From: Rutidosis leptorrhynchoides
Taxonomy: Eukaryota > Streptophyta > Magnoliopsida > Asterales > Asteraceae
DNA: 64,000 nt
Direction of reading: 5' to 3'
NCBI RefSeq assembly: GCF_046630445.1
Contig: NC_092340.1
Location: 24,440,001 to 24,504,000, forward strand
Both the position numbers and the translations under genes were made by a program. Shown piece by piece: positions 1 through 11,607 of the stretch (the first letter of the stretch is position 1; the number at the start of each line of letters is the position of its first letter). A model generated the notes under the pieces. It did no database searches. It saw only the letters and a list, made by a program, of their open reading frames with translations, and was not told where the DNA came from.

Positions 1-391
1 ATTCCTTCTTAAAATCGTCCCACGATAATGCCATAAACGGCTCACCACCGACAAGATCAATCTTACCATCCAACCAATCCTTCGCCCTACCCCGCAATAA
101 ACTAGTAGCGAGTCTTGTATTTTTCTCGGGAGGGCATTCAATAGTACGAAAACACCCTTCAACATCCGAGATCCAAGTTGTGCTTACTAAAGGATCCGGT
201 TTCCCGTCATACATCGGAGGTTTAGTCCTCAAGAAGCTCTTAAGACAACGCTCCATTTCACCCCTATTTTGGAATTCGGAATACTTCCTATCCATTTCTT
301 CTCGTAACGCACTCATTTGCTCCGCAACGGCGGCCACAACTCTAGCGTTAAACTCCAAATCGTTCGTCTCGATCCCACTTCCCGTCGCCAT
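1..391 (-). CDS. gag: gag polyprotein, N-terminal part (partial at window edge)
   Basis: An open frame of 130 codons starts at the ATG complementary to 389-391 and runs to the window edge without a stop. It opens MATGSGIETNDLEF, continues through a stretch rich in E, R and K, and reaches the capsid core with TTWISDVEGCFRTIECPPEK, then TRLATSLLRGRAKDWLDGK and ALSWDDFKKE. This matches the Ty3/gypsy retrotransposon gag family, in which the W...F and L-G-A-x-x-W motifs mark the capsid domain. Gag forms the cytoplasmic particle that packages element RNA. Nothing is broken in the visible part. The start follows the primer site by about 420 bases, normal for a leader. Confidence 0.85.
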   Translation of the reverse strand, partial: MATGSGIETNDLEFNARVVAAVAEQMSALREEMDRKYSEFQNRGEMERCLKSFLRTKPPMYDGKPDPLVSTTWISDVEGCFRTIECPPEKNTRLATSLLRGRAKDWLDGKIDLVGGEPFMALSWDDFKKE

Positions 392-831
392 TCTAAGGAA
401 TGCAAAGCGATTAGATCACGAACGTATAAAACCACACACACAACACCGGCCCATCTTGCTAAACACTCGTCGTACATCACTTGTTAGACACGATTTGCAC
501 CCGTAATAAGGTTTGCAAGTTCTTATTACGCACACACGCCGCATCGACTCGTTAGTACAACGACCGTCTCGCTCGATGATATAAACAAACACAACCAAAA
601 TTCTACGCGGTACAAACACACGCGAGAATTATTACCACAACACAAATAATATATTAATAATATCCGCATTACCAATATAAACGTTAGTCAACCTATAAAC
701 AAGGCACTAACTAAACCCATTCCGACCCGTAATCCTACAAGTCCCGCAACAAATTAAGCACACACAAAAGTCTAAGTCTAGGCACCTATCTCAAGTCACC
801 TAAATCCCTTAGACCATGCTCTGATACCACT
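392..831 (-). other. Untranslated leader between primer site and gag
   Basis: About 440 bases of non-coding leader. The primer binding site occupies its upstream end; I see no other recognisable feature. Confidence 0.7.
813..829 (-). promoter_or_regulatory. Primer binding site (initiator tRNA-Met)
   Basis: On the minus strand it reads TGGTATCAGAGCATGGT, complementary to the 3' end of plant initiator tRNA-Met, two bases after the LTR end at 832. It is where minus-strand DNA synthesis would be primed. Confidence 0.9.
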
Positions 832-1604
832 TGAAACAACCCAACCCGTATTAAAACCGGCCCATAAAAATTTTTCCTTTTAATACGCGTTAAATAATAC
901 TTTAGGTCCCGTTACACATATTCCAAAACGTATTTGTTATCAAAGTAAGTTCATCGAACTTAAAACATACATTAATGATTTAAACTCCTTAATACAATGG
1001 TTCATTAATTAAATCGTAAACCGGTTATAATCATTATGACCCGACTAGTTACGTTTACACAAAACCGAGCATGGTGATTTGGGACTACGCTACCCAAATC
1101 CTAATCGAGTTCAAAAGCAAGATCTTCTAAAGCAACCTAGCCGAGATCTCTAATTCCCAAGCTTACCCGAGCCGCCAAGCGTGCGAACCTATAAAAATAT
1201 CAACAACGAGAGGGTAAGCTAACGCTTAGTGAGTGAGAATATACTACATACATATATATGCATAAAATGGACACGCCACAAAATATCAAATACCGCATAC
1301 CGGAGCATCCAAGCATAAAGGCAAGCTAGTCTAAGCATACCGTAAGATCACTAAGCAATGAGCTTAAGATACATCAACAAAATATAAGTTTGCCAACAAC
1401 GATGTGAACAATGCCAATAAGCTACACCCGGAGGGTTAGCTACAACACGACAATACAACATTATATGTATACAATATATATGTATATATATGTATATATC
1501 TCTCGAATAACATAATTTGCTTACGCTTACAACACAATAACCATGGTTAACCAATCGAACAAGGGAACGATACTCGTAAGAGACCGTCGGAGTTCGTAAC
1601 ATCC

Positions 1605-1904
1605 ATTAGCGTTACTTAAACACCGCGTAATCACTAATCCCCCGGGTGATGTCTTAAACACCGCGACTAATTCACCCCCATGACAATGTGGCGTCTTAAA
1701 CACCGCGACGAATCCACACGTCAATCAAAATAATGAGTGGTGTCTTGAACACCGCGACAATTCCACTCCCATGACAATGTGGTGTCTTAACCACCGCGAC
1801 AATACCACATGCCAATCAAACAATGAGTAGTGTCTTAAACACCGCGACACTACTACTCGTTACTTAGAATGTGGTGTCTTGAACACCGCGACAATACCAC
1901 ATTC
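1605..1904 (-). repeat. Array of seven stem-loops with conserved core and covarying arms
   Basis: Seven copies of a core close to GTCTTRAACACCGCGAC occur at roughly 40-50 base intervals. Each is flanked by complementary arms that differ from copy to copy: attag...ctaat (1605/1634), gggtga...tcaccc (1644/1672), tgtgg...ccaca (1687/1714), gagtgg...ccactc (1735/1763), atgtggt...accacat (1777/1804), gagtagtgtc...gacactac..ctc (1825/1846) and gaatgtggt...accacattc (1867/1896). The core itself can fold, as ggtgt...acacc. The maintained pairing with changed sequence suggests a selected structure in the LTR RNA or DNA. Function unknown. Confidence 0.8.
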
Positions 1905-3166
1905 ATACTACACAAATAAATACATTACATACGTACACGCATAATTATTCCACTCACAATATTAACCCTTCACCATTGGGGTTATATAATCCACATCACA
2001 CGCCCATGTGATAGAGTACACGCAAGGTGTGCACCTCGTCAAAGATGGTCAACCAAAACGCACAACCGTGCCAAATGGACCTACACACAAGTCCATCAAT
2101 CCGCCTATATGTGAAGTGAGCTCTATAACCGAGAACCACTTCACCCGACCCGCACCCATCCTACACATACATATGCATATAGGATATTAACACTCACCTT
2201 AAGCCTTGATGAATGCAACCAAGTAATCCGCAACTCGTCAATGGAAAGTACCTATTCCATTATCACAAATTCAACAACACACTTAGATTGGATTTACAAA
2301 CCAACCCAATTTGACACTTAGTGCAAATTCGACCCAAATGTAATTCCAAGTACAAACCGCGCCCAAACTAACCAATAATTACTAACACGGGTGAAAATGG
2401 TCCTAATATGCCAAGTAAACCCAAACACAAGTGTTAAACACATGTCTCACCCATTTTGACACCAAAACCCTAATTTTGACCCATTAAGTCAAAATCTCAC
2501 CGTTTACAAGTCTTGACACCAAAACACATTTAACTCGGTTTAATACTTCAACTTAATCCATTTTAAGTTTATAAACCTTAATAAATCAACAATCGGGTCA
2601 AAATCATCACCAAACCCTAATTTTGGCTCTAGTCAAAATTAGTCAACTCCAAGAACCCTAAATGTCCCCAAAACCTCAATAATCACTAATACTAGTGATT
2701 ATACACCATTTACAAGTCTTACAAGCATGAACTTGCACACCAAACTCAAAACCCGACATTAACAACAAAAAAACCCGAATCTTGGTGTTAACCTTCAATT
2801 AACAACTAAATGGGTTTCACCTATGAATCATACAATCAAAAGCCCTAAACTTGAATGATGAACACGAAAATGAATTTCGGAGTTAGAGCTTACCACTAGT
2901 ATCACCGTGTAGCTAAGAACGAGGAGAACACACTTGTCAACTACGCCAAAGATCAAAACCCGCTTCTTCCTTTCCAAAATCCCACTTGAATCACTTGGGT
3001 GTTTGAGTTTTCTTGAGAGAAAATGAAAGAAAAGGGGAAATTAAAATGAGAAATGAAATGGGTGGATGAGGTTAAAGCCTCAAATATGGCTCAAACGTGA
3101 AAAGACCAAAATGCCCTTGAACTTCATTTAAATTTACAAGGATCCGGCACCAGTTTGCCCAGTATG

Positions 3167-3288
3167 CCGCGCCGCGGCCTAAGTTGTCGCGCCGCGACAT
3201 TTGACTAGTTCTGGGATCCCTTTTTGTCCAACTTCTGATCCAGATTTCAGTTGTTTGCCGCGCCGCGGCCTCCTTTGTCGCGCCGCGA
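3167..3288 (-). promoter_or_regulatory. Two pairs of GC-rich dyads in LTR
   Basis: The motif pair CCGCGCCGCGG (3167-3177) and TCGCGCCGCGA (3187-3197) is repeated exactly 91 bases on, at 3258-3268 and 3278-3288. Each motif is a palindrome around a central C. They lie about 130-250 bases into the LTR in its sense direction, where a promoter is expected. No clear TATA box is seen; the closest is an AT-rich stretch near 3129-3138. The assignment as promoter sites is inference from the similar dyads next to TATA boxes in other elements here. Confidence 0.5.
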
Positions 3289-3421
3289 CACAAGGCGTGA
3301 TCTGACTCCTTGTCTCATACACAAGACTTTAACACCCGAACATGTACCAAACCCTTCATACGCCTATCGTACGTACACCATACACCTATAAATCATATAC
3401 GGGGAAAAACGGGGTGTTACA

Positions 3422-3871
3422 TAAACGTGGGCGGCTTTGTATAATATAATATATAATATATATATTATAATATATTATATATATAATTAATTATATATTA
3501 TATTATATTCTTGTGCATAGTTGACTTGTAATTTTAGCTCCGTTGAGTTGTACGTTGATAGTTGGTTCATGTATAGGTTCCGAATTTTCGAACGCCTTTT
3601 CGTATGATTTAATATCTTGTACTTTACGTTCCGCAATTTGTACTCTTATCAATATTTAGACGATAGTCATCAATAAATTGAACCACTTGGAGTTTAACTT
3701 GTACGTTTGAGCTTTTTGGACGTTTGCGTCTTCAAATCTTCGTTTTCTTCTTTTGTCTTCGCACTTATTTATTTAAACGATTATTACATAAAAATAGAAT
3801 AATAGTAACTAAAAGATTTACATATTAGAAGGATATTGATACTAAATATATGTTCATTTAGAGTACTATCA
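3422..3871 (-). repeat. 3' LTR fragment of outer Athila element (B)
   Basis: On the minus strand it starts TGATAGTACTC immediately after the polypurine tract and runs 450 bases before the gypsy insertion cuts it. It is nearly identical to the matching part of the LTR at 12916-14840 and clearly less similar to the LTR at 9149-11101. It includes an AT palindromic stretch (3440-3510). Confidence 0.85.
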
Positions 3872-5188
3872 AATATCCCCACACTTGAGCGTTGCTTGTC
3901 CTCAAGCAATACAGAACTTGAAATAAAATCACACTTCACTCGAATTACTTTTTTTATTCTCACACTTTGTACATCAGTGATTTTGATACGGTGGTATAAA
4001 CAATGATAGTAAAAATAGAACCATGGTTAAAGGTGGGTGTACCATCCACAGTTTTCTCGGGTTCAGATCAACGACACTTGCAATCAAATAGCTGATTTAC
4101 TTTCGGTTTCCAAAGCAAAGTGCACATTTGAAAGGCGGTTTAAAGTCCCACGTGACTATGAAAATTTAGATCCTTAAAGAAATTGGATCTTTATGAAAAC
4201 ATTTAATCTTTTAAAAATTTAAGCTAGATTTTACCCTAGACAATTTTTTCGGAATAACCCTTCACCGGTGTTTGCAAAATATTTTTTGAGTTGTGTGGGT
4301 TTCAGATTTTAAAATTTTAGCTCAAAACTTGCGGTTTTGTGTCACCCACTTGCTAACCTTGTATTAGGAAAGCAACATGTCCAGTATACTTGTTCCGTAT
4401 ATTACCTTTCGGTAAACTACCGTCCGGTTGTAAAGGAAAACGTTGAACAAGCAACTGTTAAGGCAATGTCTAATGACATGCAGATGTTCATGGTCCACAA
4501 CGTGTCAGATTCAATTACTATCCTTTGTAGGAGCAATAGCAAAGATCACCCTATAATTTTTTGGTCTGGCACAAAGTCCTGTCTTCGACCAAGCTATACA
4601 ACCACCGTTTTTACGGTTGACACCCGATTTGATTCAGGTGACCTAATGAATTCCAGATGAATTCTTAAGATTTTACGTTCAATGGTAATGAACGCATTGA
4701 AAATAGGGTTTTCAGAAAACAAATCCGTTTTAATTTGATCAAAATATTTTCTCGTTCAAGCTCGAGTTTATATATCATCGAATTCCATGAGTTTGTAATT
4801 CTCAATCTTTAAGGTCAATCTCAAGGATTGAGTAATATCGGGCTTAAATGCTGATTTTTAATCTTTAAGGAGATTATCCTTTCTGAGTAATATCGGTTCC
4901 ATGACCTAGTCTTTAATTTACGACGAATTTTAGAAATCATTTTTTAAACTTAATGAAATAAAGCAAATTTTGTTTTTAAATTCACACAAAACTTAAATTT
5001 AAAAAGCATATTAATTTAAAACCTAAAAAAAAATAAATAAAAAAAATTCAGAATAGGGGGAGAAAACTAGTTCTTTAGTGTCTGCTAGCGGAAAAGACCA
5101 ATCGAATTCCATTCTCGAAACTACACGAGAACAGAACAACTAACTCTAGACAACATTTTCTTTTTAGAACATTTGAATCTCCCCACAC
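3872..5188 (-). other. Non-coding 3' internal region with polypurine tract
   Basis: A full Athila would carry reverse transcriptase, RNase H and integrase in this part. Here there are about 1.3 kb with no convincing reading frame on the minus strand. The plus strand is open from 4337 to 4660, but the peptide resembles nothing I know and is probably chance. A polypurine tract, AAGTGTGGGGATATT on the minus strand, abuts the LTR (about 3872-3885); a similar AAGTGTGGGG occurs just after the protease frame. Confidence 0.6.
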
Positions 5189-6085
5189 TTAGGTAGCTGT
5201 GGTGTCGAAATTGTGATTAACTTCATCGTCAATTTCTCTTGGACCATAATCAACTTGCATATCTGTGACTTTTGCTTTAAGCCAGTGGTCGGCTTCTTCT
5301 GTATTATCTACAAATTCAACTAGTTTCGCCTTTTCTTTAAGCGACAGATTGAATACTAACCGGTTACATAACTTAAAGTTCCCCTTAATTCTAGCATCGT
5401 AAACCCGTTTATAAAGTTTCTTCATTAAACTGTTAATAACGGGGTCATTTAATTTCGTATTAACAACGGGGTTCTTTGTTATCAAGCCATCATTAGGTGT
5501 TACTTCATCTTCCCCACACTTAGGAGTTTTATTATTGTTAAGCACTACCGTTGGAGTTGGTAAAACAATATGCTTCTTACCAATCGTTTTTATTGGTTCA
5601 ACGGTTTTGGTTGGTGGAGATTTAGACTTTCGACTTACAAAGGTGATCGATTTTTCATCATTACTAAGTGTTATTCTACCCTCTCTTACATTAAATAACG
5701 CCCCGGTGGACGCTAAGAATGGTCAACCTAAAATTAGAGGAATGTTTGAGTCCTCTTCTATGTCAATGACAATAAATTCGACCAGAAAGGTTAAATTACC
5801 TACTTGAACGGGTAGGTTGTCAGCAATTCCAACTGGGTGCTTAATGGTTTGATCAAAGAGTCTAACACTCATTTTCGTTGGACTTAACTCACCTGCTCCT
5901 AATCTCTTATATAATGAAAGAGGCATAACACTCACACTCGCACCTAAATCTGCTAGTGCATCATACATGACACAATCACTAAGTAGACAAGGAACAATAA
6001 ATTCACCCGGATCACTCACCCTGGGTGGAGGTTTTGGTGGAACTATCTTTACCGGGTTTACTTCTACGGTTTTTGTATCTTGCAC
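5189..6085 (-). pseudogene. Athila-type protease and linker, one nonsense codon
   Basis: The frame enters from gag near 6085 and carries an aspartic protease with active site ALADLGASVSVMPLSLYKRL (the Athila version of D-T/S-G) and flap/end motif IPLILG. Directly after ILG the usual R-P-F-L-A is TGA-P-F-L-A, that is CGA changed to TGA, a CpG-type C-to-T change. Downstream the same frame continues with NVREGRITLS and a lysine-rich linker, ending NHNFDTTAT at 5189. Retroviral-type protease cleaves the gag polyprotein inside the particle. The frame ends where reverse transcriptase would begin, so this is a gag-protease element even apart from the stop. Confidence 0.85.
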
Positions 6086-7908
6086 TTTCTTATTCTTCTT
6101 CTTCTTCCAGAGGTATCACAAACTTTATTACCTATTACTTGCTCATACTCAACTCCTTTTCTTGGAAACGGAATGGGTGGTCTGTAGGGTGCCACCACTG
6201 GCTCTACACACTCGGGTGGTGGTGGTGGTGTTGGTGTAACTTTTTCATTGTTACTCACATCTAAAACCTTCCCATCTTCTGGTGCTGATTTTTCAGAATT
6301 TATTGACACCATATTAACATTCTCATTCCGAGGATTTACTTCAGTATTACTCGGTAGCTTTCCTTGTTCCCTTTCACTCATCATGCTAGCAAGAGTACCT
6401 ACATGTTTTTCTAGATTCAGAATGGAAGCTTGTTGAGTTATTAATGAATGATCAAACCTCTCATTTGTTTGGGTTTGAGATGTAATAAATTGTGTTTGAG
6501 ATTCCATTAGCTTTGCCATCATTTCTTTCAGATTTGGATTTTTCTCTTCGGGTTGTTGTGGTGGTTTATACAAGCTAGGTCTTTGTTGATTTAAAGTGTT
6601 GTTTTGAGTTGGTTGGTTATTCGGACCTTGTTGGTTGTACGAGTTGTTGTTGGGTCCATTTTGATTGTAAAGAATGTTTTGATTTCGATTAAAGTTTGGC
6701 CTTGGCTGTTGATAATTATTTTGATAATTATTTCCCGGCTTTTGGTTCATGTAGGAAATATTCTCACGTTGTTCCACCGTTTTCTCAATGTGACAATCTT
6801 TCATTAAGTGTGGTCCACCGCATTGCTCACAACTGATTCGTATTGCGTGAATATCTTTAGTCATCTTTTCCATTCGTCTCTCGAAAGTATCTATTGTTGC
6901 GGAAACGGAATCAAAGTCATGGCTAGAATCGGCTCTAGCCGCTTTAGATGAATGAAAAATATCTTTTTTCTGGTGCCACTCATGTGAGTGAGAGGCTGTG
7001 TTATCAATAATTTTGTGAGTTTCGGTTGCAGTTTTCTTCATAATGGAACCACCAGCTGCTGTGTCGATGTCTTTTCGTGTAGCAACGTCGCATCCTTGGT
7101 AGAATATTTGTACTATTTGATAAGTGTCTAAACCGTGTTGAGGACATCCTCTCAACAACTTTCCGAATCTTGTCCACGCCTCATATAATGTTTCATTTGG
7201 CTTTTGTGCGAACGTAACAATTTCTCCTTGAAGTCTCACGGATTTAGTTGCCGGAAAGAATCTTTTAAGAAATTTCTTAACTAAAACATCCCATGTGTCA
7301 ATCGCCCCTTCAGGTAACGATTCTAACCAATCTTTGGCTTCTCCCTTTATAGTCCAGGGAAATAACATGAGATAGATCTGTTCTTCCTCAACTTCTCTGA
7401 TTTTGAATAGAGTACAGATCCTATTAAATGTTCGAAGATGTTCATTTGGATCTTCTTTTGACGTACCACTATATTGGCATTGATTAGTTGCCATGTGTAG
7501 GATTTGTCCTTTGATATCATAATCTGGCGCATTAATTTCTGGCTTAATAATGGCGTGACCTTGGCCCGTGCATTTGGCTCTCATTCGATCTTCCATACTT
7601 TGAGGTTCCGTTATTTCCATATTTGAAATTGTTGAATCCGAATCACTAGAAGATTCTGATTTAACAGTTTGTGGTTCAGGAGGAATGATTAGTGGTTCAG
7701 GATCTTGGAATTGTCCTTGAATATCCTCCGGGTTCTCACTTGTGAAGTCGGGTTCAAAAAATGGATTATCGGAAATTTGAATTGGAGTTCTTGTTTGACT
7801 AGATGATGATTCTAAAGAAAAATCAACGGCAACAATATTGGCTAGATGTCTTGATCGAGTTACAGGGGGTGAACGTATGAAAGGTGTTGAACGTTTTGCT
7901 CGGTGCAT
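6064..7908 (-). pseudogene. gag: Athila-type gag, near-complete, shifted off the protease frame
   Basis: 614 codons starting MHRAKRSTPFIRSPPVTRSR. An acidic N-terminal part is followed by the capsid domain (about residues 105-290) with EDPNEHLRTFNRICTLFKI, LMLFPWTIKGEAKDWLESLP, KKFLKRFFP and ETLYEAWTRFGKLLRGCPQH, all typical of Athila gag. A cysteine/histidine segment (CEQCGGPHLMKDCHIE, about residue 360) is followed by a very N/Q/P-rich region and a proline run. At the C-terminus a lysine tract is read as SGRRRRIRK before a stop; one base over, the same bases read LWKKKKNKK and lead into the protease. Either a one-base frameshift mutation or ribosomal frameshifting joins them; mutation is more likely in a decayed element. 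Confidence 0.85.
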
Positions 7909-9148
7909 TCACTGAATATCCTATTAGTTATAAAAATAAAAATTATTAAAACTATCAAATTAATAGACTTTTCTGATTTTACCCACGTTTCGAATAGCCA
8001 ATAGATGCTGCAGGTAGCCAGGACCCTCTAAATCGGAAGCCCACAACTCGCCACTAACAAATCCAACTATTACTACGAACCAGAAAATTTTGGATGTCTA
8101 TCAATTTAACCGCTTAAAATAATTTTTCGTTGAATTTTTGAAGATAAAATCAATGTCCTAAAAACTAGAGCGTCGAGAAATAAGAGGAAGAAAAAGAGCG
8201 TCGAAAAATAAGAGGCGAAAAACATACGTCGAAAAACAAACCGTCGAAAAATAATAATAAGAAAGTAGAGCGTCGAAACTTAAAAGTCTAAAAATTAAAA
8301 ATTAAAACTTACGTCTAAAGGTATTAAAGCTTAAAGGAATTCTAAATCTAAAATGGCAATAACTTAAAAAGGCACTAAAATTTATAAACTGCGTCGCAAA
8401 ATTCTAAAGCGCCTAAATCTTAATCTAAAGAAAAAGCACTTAAGGGTTTTTACGGCAAAGCTTAAAAATCTAGAAATATAAAAATAACCACGGCAAAAAC
8501 TAACTTAAAACTAATTACGAACGACAAATATTACAAAATAAACGATAAAAATATAAATTATAACTAAAATGATAAAAATACAAATTTTATAAAAAATACT
8601 ATTTTTATATTATTTTTATGAAAATATTAATCTTAATAATAATATTTAAACTTAAAATTACAAATAAAACTAAAACTAAAAACAAATATATTAATTGTAA
8701 ACCTAATTAGGGTATAATAATAATATTAATTAAAAATATAACCCTAATTCCGTAATTAATAAAGTCCAATGTTCAGCCTGTCAGACGGCTCCGCGAGTGC
8801 GGATGATTTTTGCCCAAAAAGCTCCGCGAGTGCGGAGAATGCAAATTCAAATCGATTGTAGGCTCAAATTACGCAGGTTCAGATTTTAATATATTTTTTT
8901 TTTACTTTTTTTACTTGATTTTTAAAAAAAAAAATATTACTTATTAGCTTTTATAAATATGAACTTTTTTATTTTAAACACTTAAAAATATAGATATATA
9001 TTTTTCTTTTTTTATGTTTTTATATTTTTATTTTTAATATCAAAAACTTTTATTTTTACAAAAATAGATTAAAACTTAATAAAAATCTTTTTTTTTAATT
9101 TTAAATATAGCGTTTTTCACCGAGTCCCCGGCAGCGGCGCCAAAAACT
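7909..9148 (-). other. Leader of inner Athila element with primer site and dyad pair
   Basis: About 1.2 kb between LTR and gag, A/T-rich, with short repeats of the type 'gcgtcgaaaa(a/t)aag' at 8170-8280. The primer binding site, complementary to 9125-9142, reads TGGCGCCGCTGCCGGGGA, matching the tRNA-Asp primer of Athila elements. Two dyads, ctccgcgagtgcgga (8789-8803) and ctccgcgagtgcggag (8822-8837), lie 18 bases apart and have the same GAGTGC centre as the LTR dyads of this element. Confidence 0.7.
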
Positions 9149-10404
9149 TGATGTGTGCGAGGTGTAGTACGAAATACTATTATATTTTACTACGAAATAA
9201 TATTAAATACGATACAATTTACACACGTTATTTATTTATTTATAGAATGGGATATACCTAAACCATGCTACAACGCTATAGGTAGTGTACCTAATAGTAA
9301 AGTAGTGTAGTTTTTAGTAAGTCCGGTTCGTTCCACAGGGAGCTAGTGAAAACGTACTATATTTTTATAAACTATATTTGTATAAAATATATATAATTAT
9401 ATAAGTAGTAATAATATTATATAAAAGGGGGATTTTACCGTTTAATGACCGGTTTGTCGATTTTATATTTTAATCGTAAAGATAAATGACGATAATATAA
9501 ATGACAGAATTTAAATTGCGATAAAGTAAATTGCAGTAATTAAAATGACAGTAAATAAAGGTACGATGAAATATGAAATAAAATTATTATGCTTATTTAA
9601 ACTTCCGTAATCATGATGTTTGACGTTTTGATTAATTGTTACCTGGGTTAATTGTCCTTTGTCCTGGTTTATTTGATACCTATCTGGTTTTTGTCCATAA
9701 TAGTCCATCGGTCATAATTATAAAATGCTCGTCAAGTTAACCTTATTCCCGAAGTCAAATATTCCAACTAATTAGGGATTCGAACTGTAACAAGGTTTTA
9801 ATACTTTGTTAATAATTACACCAGGTTATCGACTGCGTGTAATCCAAGGTTTTAATACTTTGTTAACAATTACACCAATTATCTTTGTATGTAATCCACA
9901 TCTGTTTTAATTAGTCCATGATACATTAATTTATTCACTTGTCCATAATGAATAATCAATTACCCAATCCAATTGATTAATTAAATGATTGTAAACGATG
10001 TCGTATAAACGTCACTAAATAGGACATGCATAATCATTTAATAATTATTAGATTAACTAATTTGAAGATAGGTTTGACAGATTCCAATGAGTTGTCGCTC
10101 AATTAGACAATACCCCCCATCTATTAATAGTCTATAGTCCAATGTCCACAAGTGTCGGTCTTTTGTCCAAACCCGAATTATGGTACAAAATCCAATAACC
10201 CCATCTTAATATTTAGCCCAACATCACAATTACTTCGGCTCAAATAAGCATAATAATAACTTAGTTACGATACATTAATTTAAAAAGGAAGAACATAGCT
10301 TACAGTGATTATTTATCGCGTAGCGTTACACAGACAGAGTTCCGACTTTAAAACCCGTAAAACATTCTTACAATAACCTTATTATTATTAACTTAAAATT
10401 AAAA

Positions 10405-10514
<110 letters not shown>

Positions 10515-10568
10515 CGTTACATAGAAAGGAAAAGAAAAAGATGTGTTTGATCGAGCAGAATTCGTTGC

Positions 10569-10645
10569 CTTTTATAGGCCCACTCTGAACTGTGAAACTC
10601 CGCGAGTGTGGAGGTTTTGTTCTTCATAGCTCCGTGAGTGAGGAG
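10569..10645 (-). promoter_or_regulatory. LTR promoter module: two dyads upstream of TATA box
   Basis: In minus-strand order: ctccgtgagtgaggag (10630-10645), a 16-base gap, ctccgcgagtgtggag (10598-10613), 20 bases, then TATA box CTATAAAAG (10569-10577). The TATA box and position in U3 are standard for a plant LTR promoter; the dyads are partly degenerate in this copy. Confidence 0.65.
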
Positions 10646-11101
10646 CTCTGGATTCCAGCTCACCTCTTGATTAAAACGTGGGCTGCTTAAAAATATAATA
10701 TATAATAATATATATAATTAATTATATATTATATTATATTCTTGTGCATAGTTGACTTGTAATTTTAGCTCCGTTGGGTCGCACGTTGATAGTTGGTTCA
10801 TGTCTCGGTTCCGAATTTTCGAACGCCTTTTCGTATAATTTAATATCTTGTACTTTGCGTTTTACGGCTTGTACTCTTGTAATTTCTAGACGTTTCTCAT
10901 AAATAATTTGAACCACTTGGATTGTACTTTGTACTTTTTAGCTTTTTGGTCGTTTGCGTCTTCAAATCGTCGTTTTCTTCTTTTGTCTTCGCACTTATTT
11001 ATTTAAACGATTATTACATAAAAATAGAACAATTGCAACTAAAAGCTTGTCTTTCTTGAAGGATAATGCTATGAAATTTATGTTCGTTTTTAACATTATC
11101 A

Positions 11102-11607
11102 ACAACATAAGATAAATAGTTTCATCCTCAACTTCTCGGATTTTAAATAGATTACAAATCCTATTAAAAGTTCGAAGATGTTCGTTTGGATCTTCTTTTG
11201 TTGTACCACCAAATTTGCACTGTTTGGTGACCATGTGTAGGATTTGTCCTTTGATTTCAAAATCTGGCGCATTAACATCTGGCTTAATAATGGCGTGACC
11301 TTGGCCCGTGCGTGTGGCTCTCATTTGTTCTTCCATACTTTGAGGTTCCGTTATTTCCATATTTGAATTTGTTGAATCTGAATCACTAGAAGATTCTGAT
11401 TTAATGGTTTATGGTTCAGGAGGAATGATTAGTGGTTCAGGATCTTGGAATTGTCCTTGAATATCCTCCGAGTTCTCGATTGTGAACTCGAGTTCTCGAT
11501 GGTTTATGGTTCTCGATTGTATCAACGTCGACAATATTGGCTAGATGTCTTGATCGAGTTACAGGTGGTGAACGTATGAAAGGTGGTGAACGTTTTGCTC
11601 GGTGCAT
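11102..11607 (-). pseudogene. gag: 5' fragment of Athila gag, element B
   Basis: Starts MHRAKRSPPFIRSPPVTRSR like the complete gag at 6064-7908, but the frame is lost after about 55 codons in a stretch with repeated 'tcgagaac' units. The correct frame is resumed from MEITEPQSMEEQMRATRTGQ (start 11360) and runs through EDPNEHLRTFNRICNLFKI to IYLML, where the LTR of element A cuts it at 11101. The rest of this gag is not found as a separate piece to the left. Confidence 0.85.

Larger units (their letters stand above)
1..3421 (-). mobile_element. Ty3/gypsy LTR retrotransposon, left part outside window
   Basis: Read on the minus strand, the order is a 2.6 kb LTR, an initiator-Met primer binding site, a leader and the start of gag, which is open to the window edge. 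The LTR begins TGTAACACC and ends GTTTCA, so it has the usual TG...CA ends. The element sits inside an Athila-type LTR, whose sequence resumes at 3422, so the next bases (taaac) should be its 5-bp target duplication; the other copy lies outside the window. The long LTR and Met primer suit a chromovirus of the Tekay/Del kind, but the diagnostic pol and chromodomain are not in view, so the clade is inferred. Confidence 0.85.
832..3421 (-). repeat. 5' LTR of the left Ty3/gypsy element
   Basis: Complete LTR of about 2590 bases bounded by TGTAACACC and GTTTCA on the minus strand. It contains an array of stem-loops at 1605-1904, GC-rich dyads at 3167-3288, and long stretches of short near-repeats of the type 'tcaaaat...accctaattttg' around 2300-2760. 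No coding capacity is credible in it. The partner LTR is outside the window, so insertion age cannot be read. Confidence 0.85.

Noticed and set aside
4337..4660. 107-codon plus-strand open frame in the Athila 3' region
   Set aside because: Antisense to the element, no recognisable motif, and no equivalent elsewhere in the window; likely chance.
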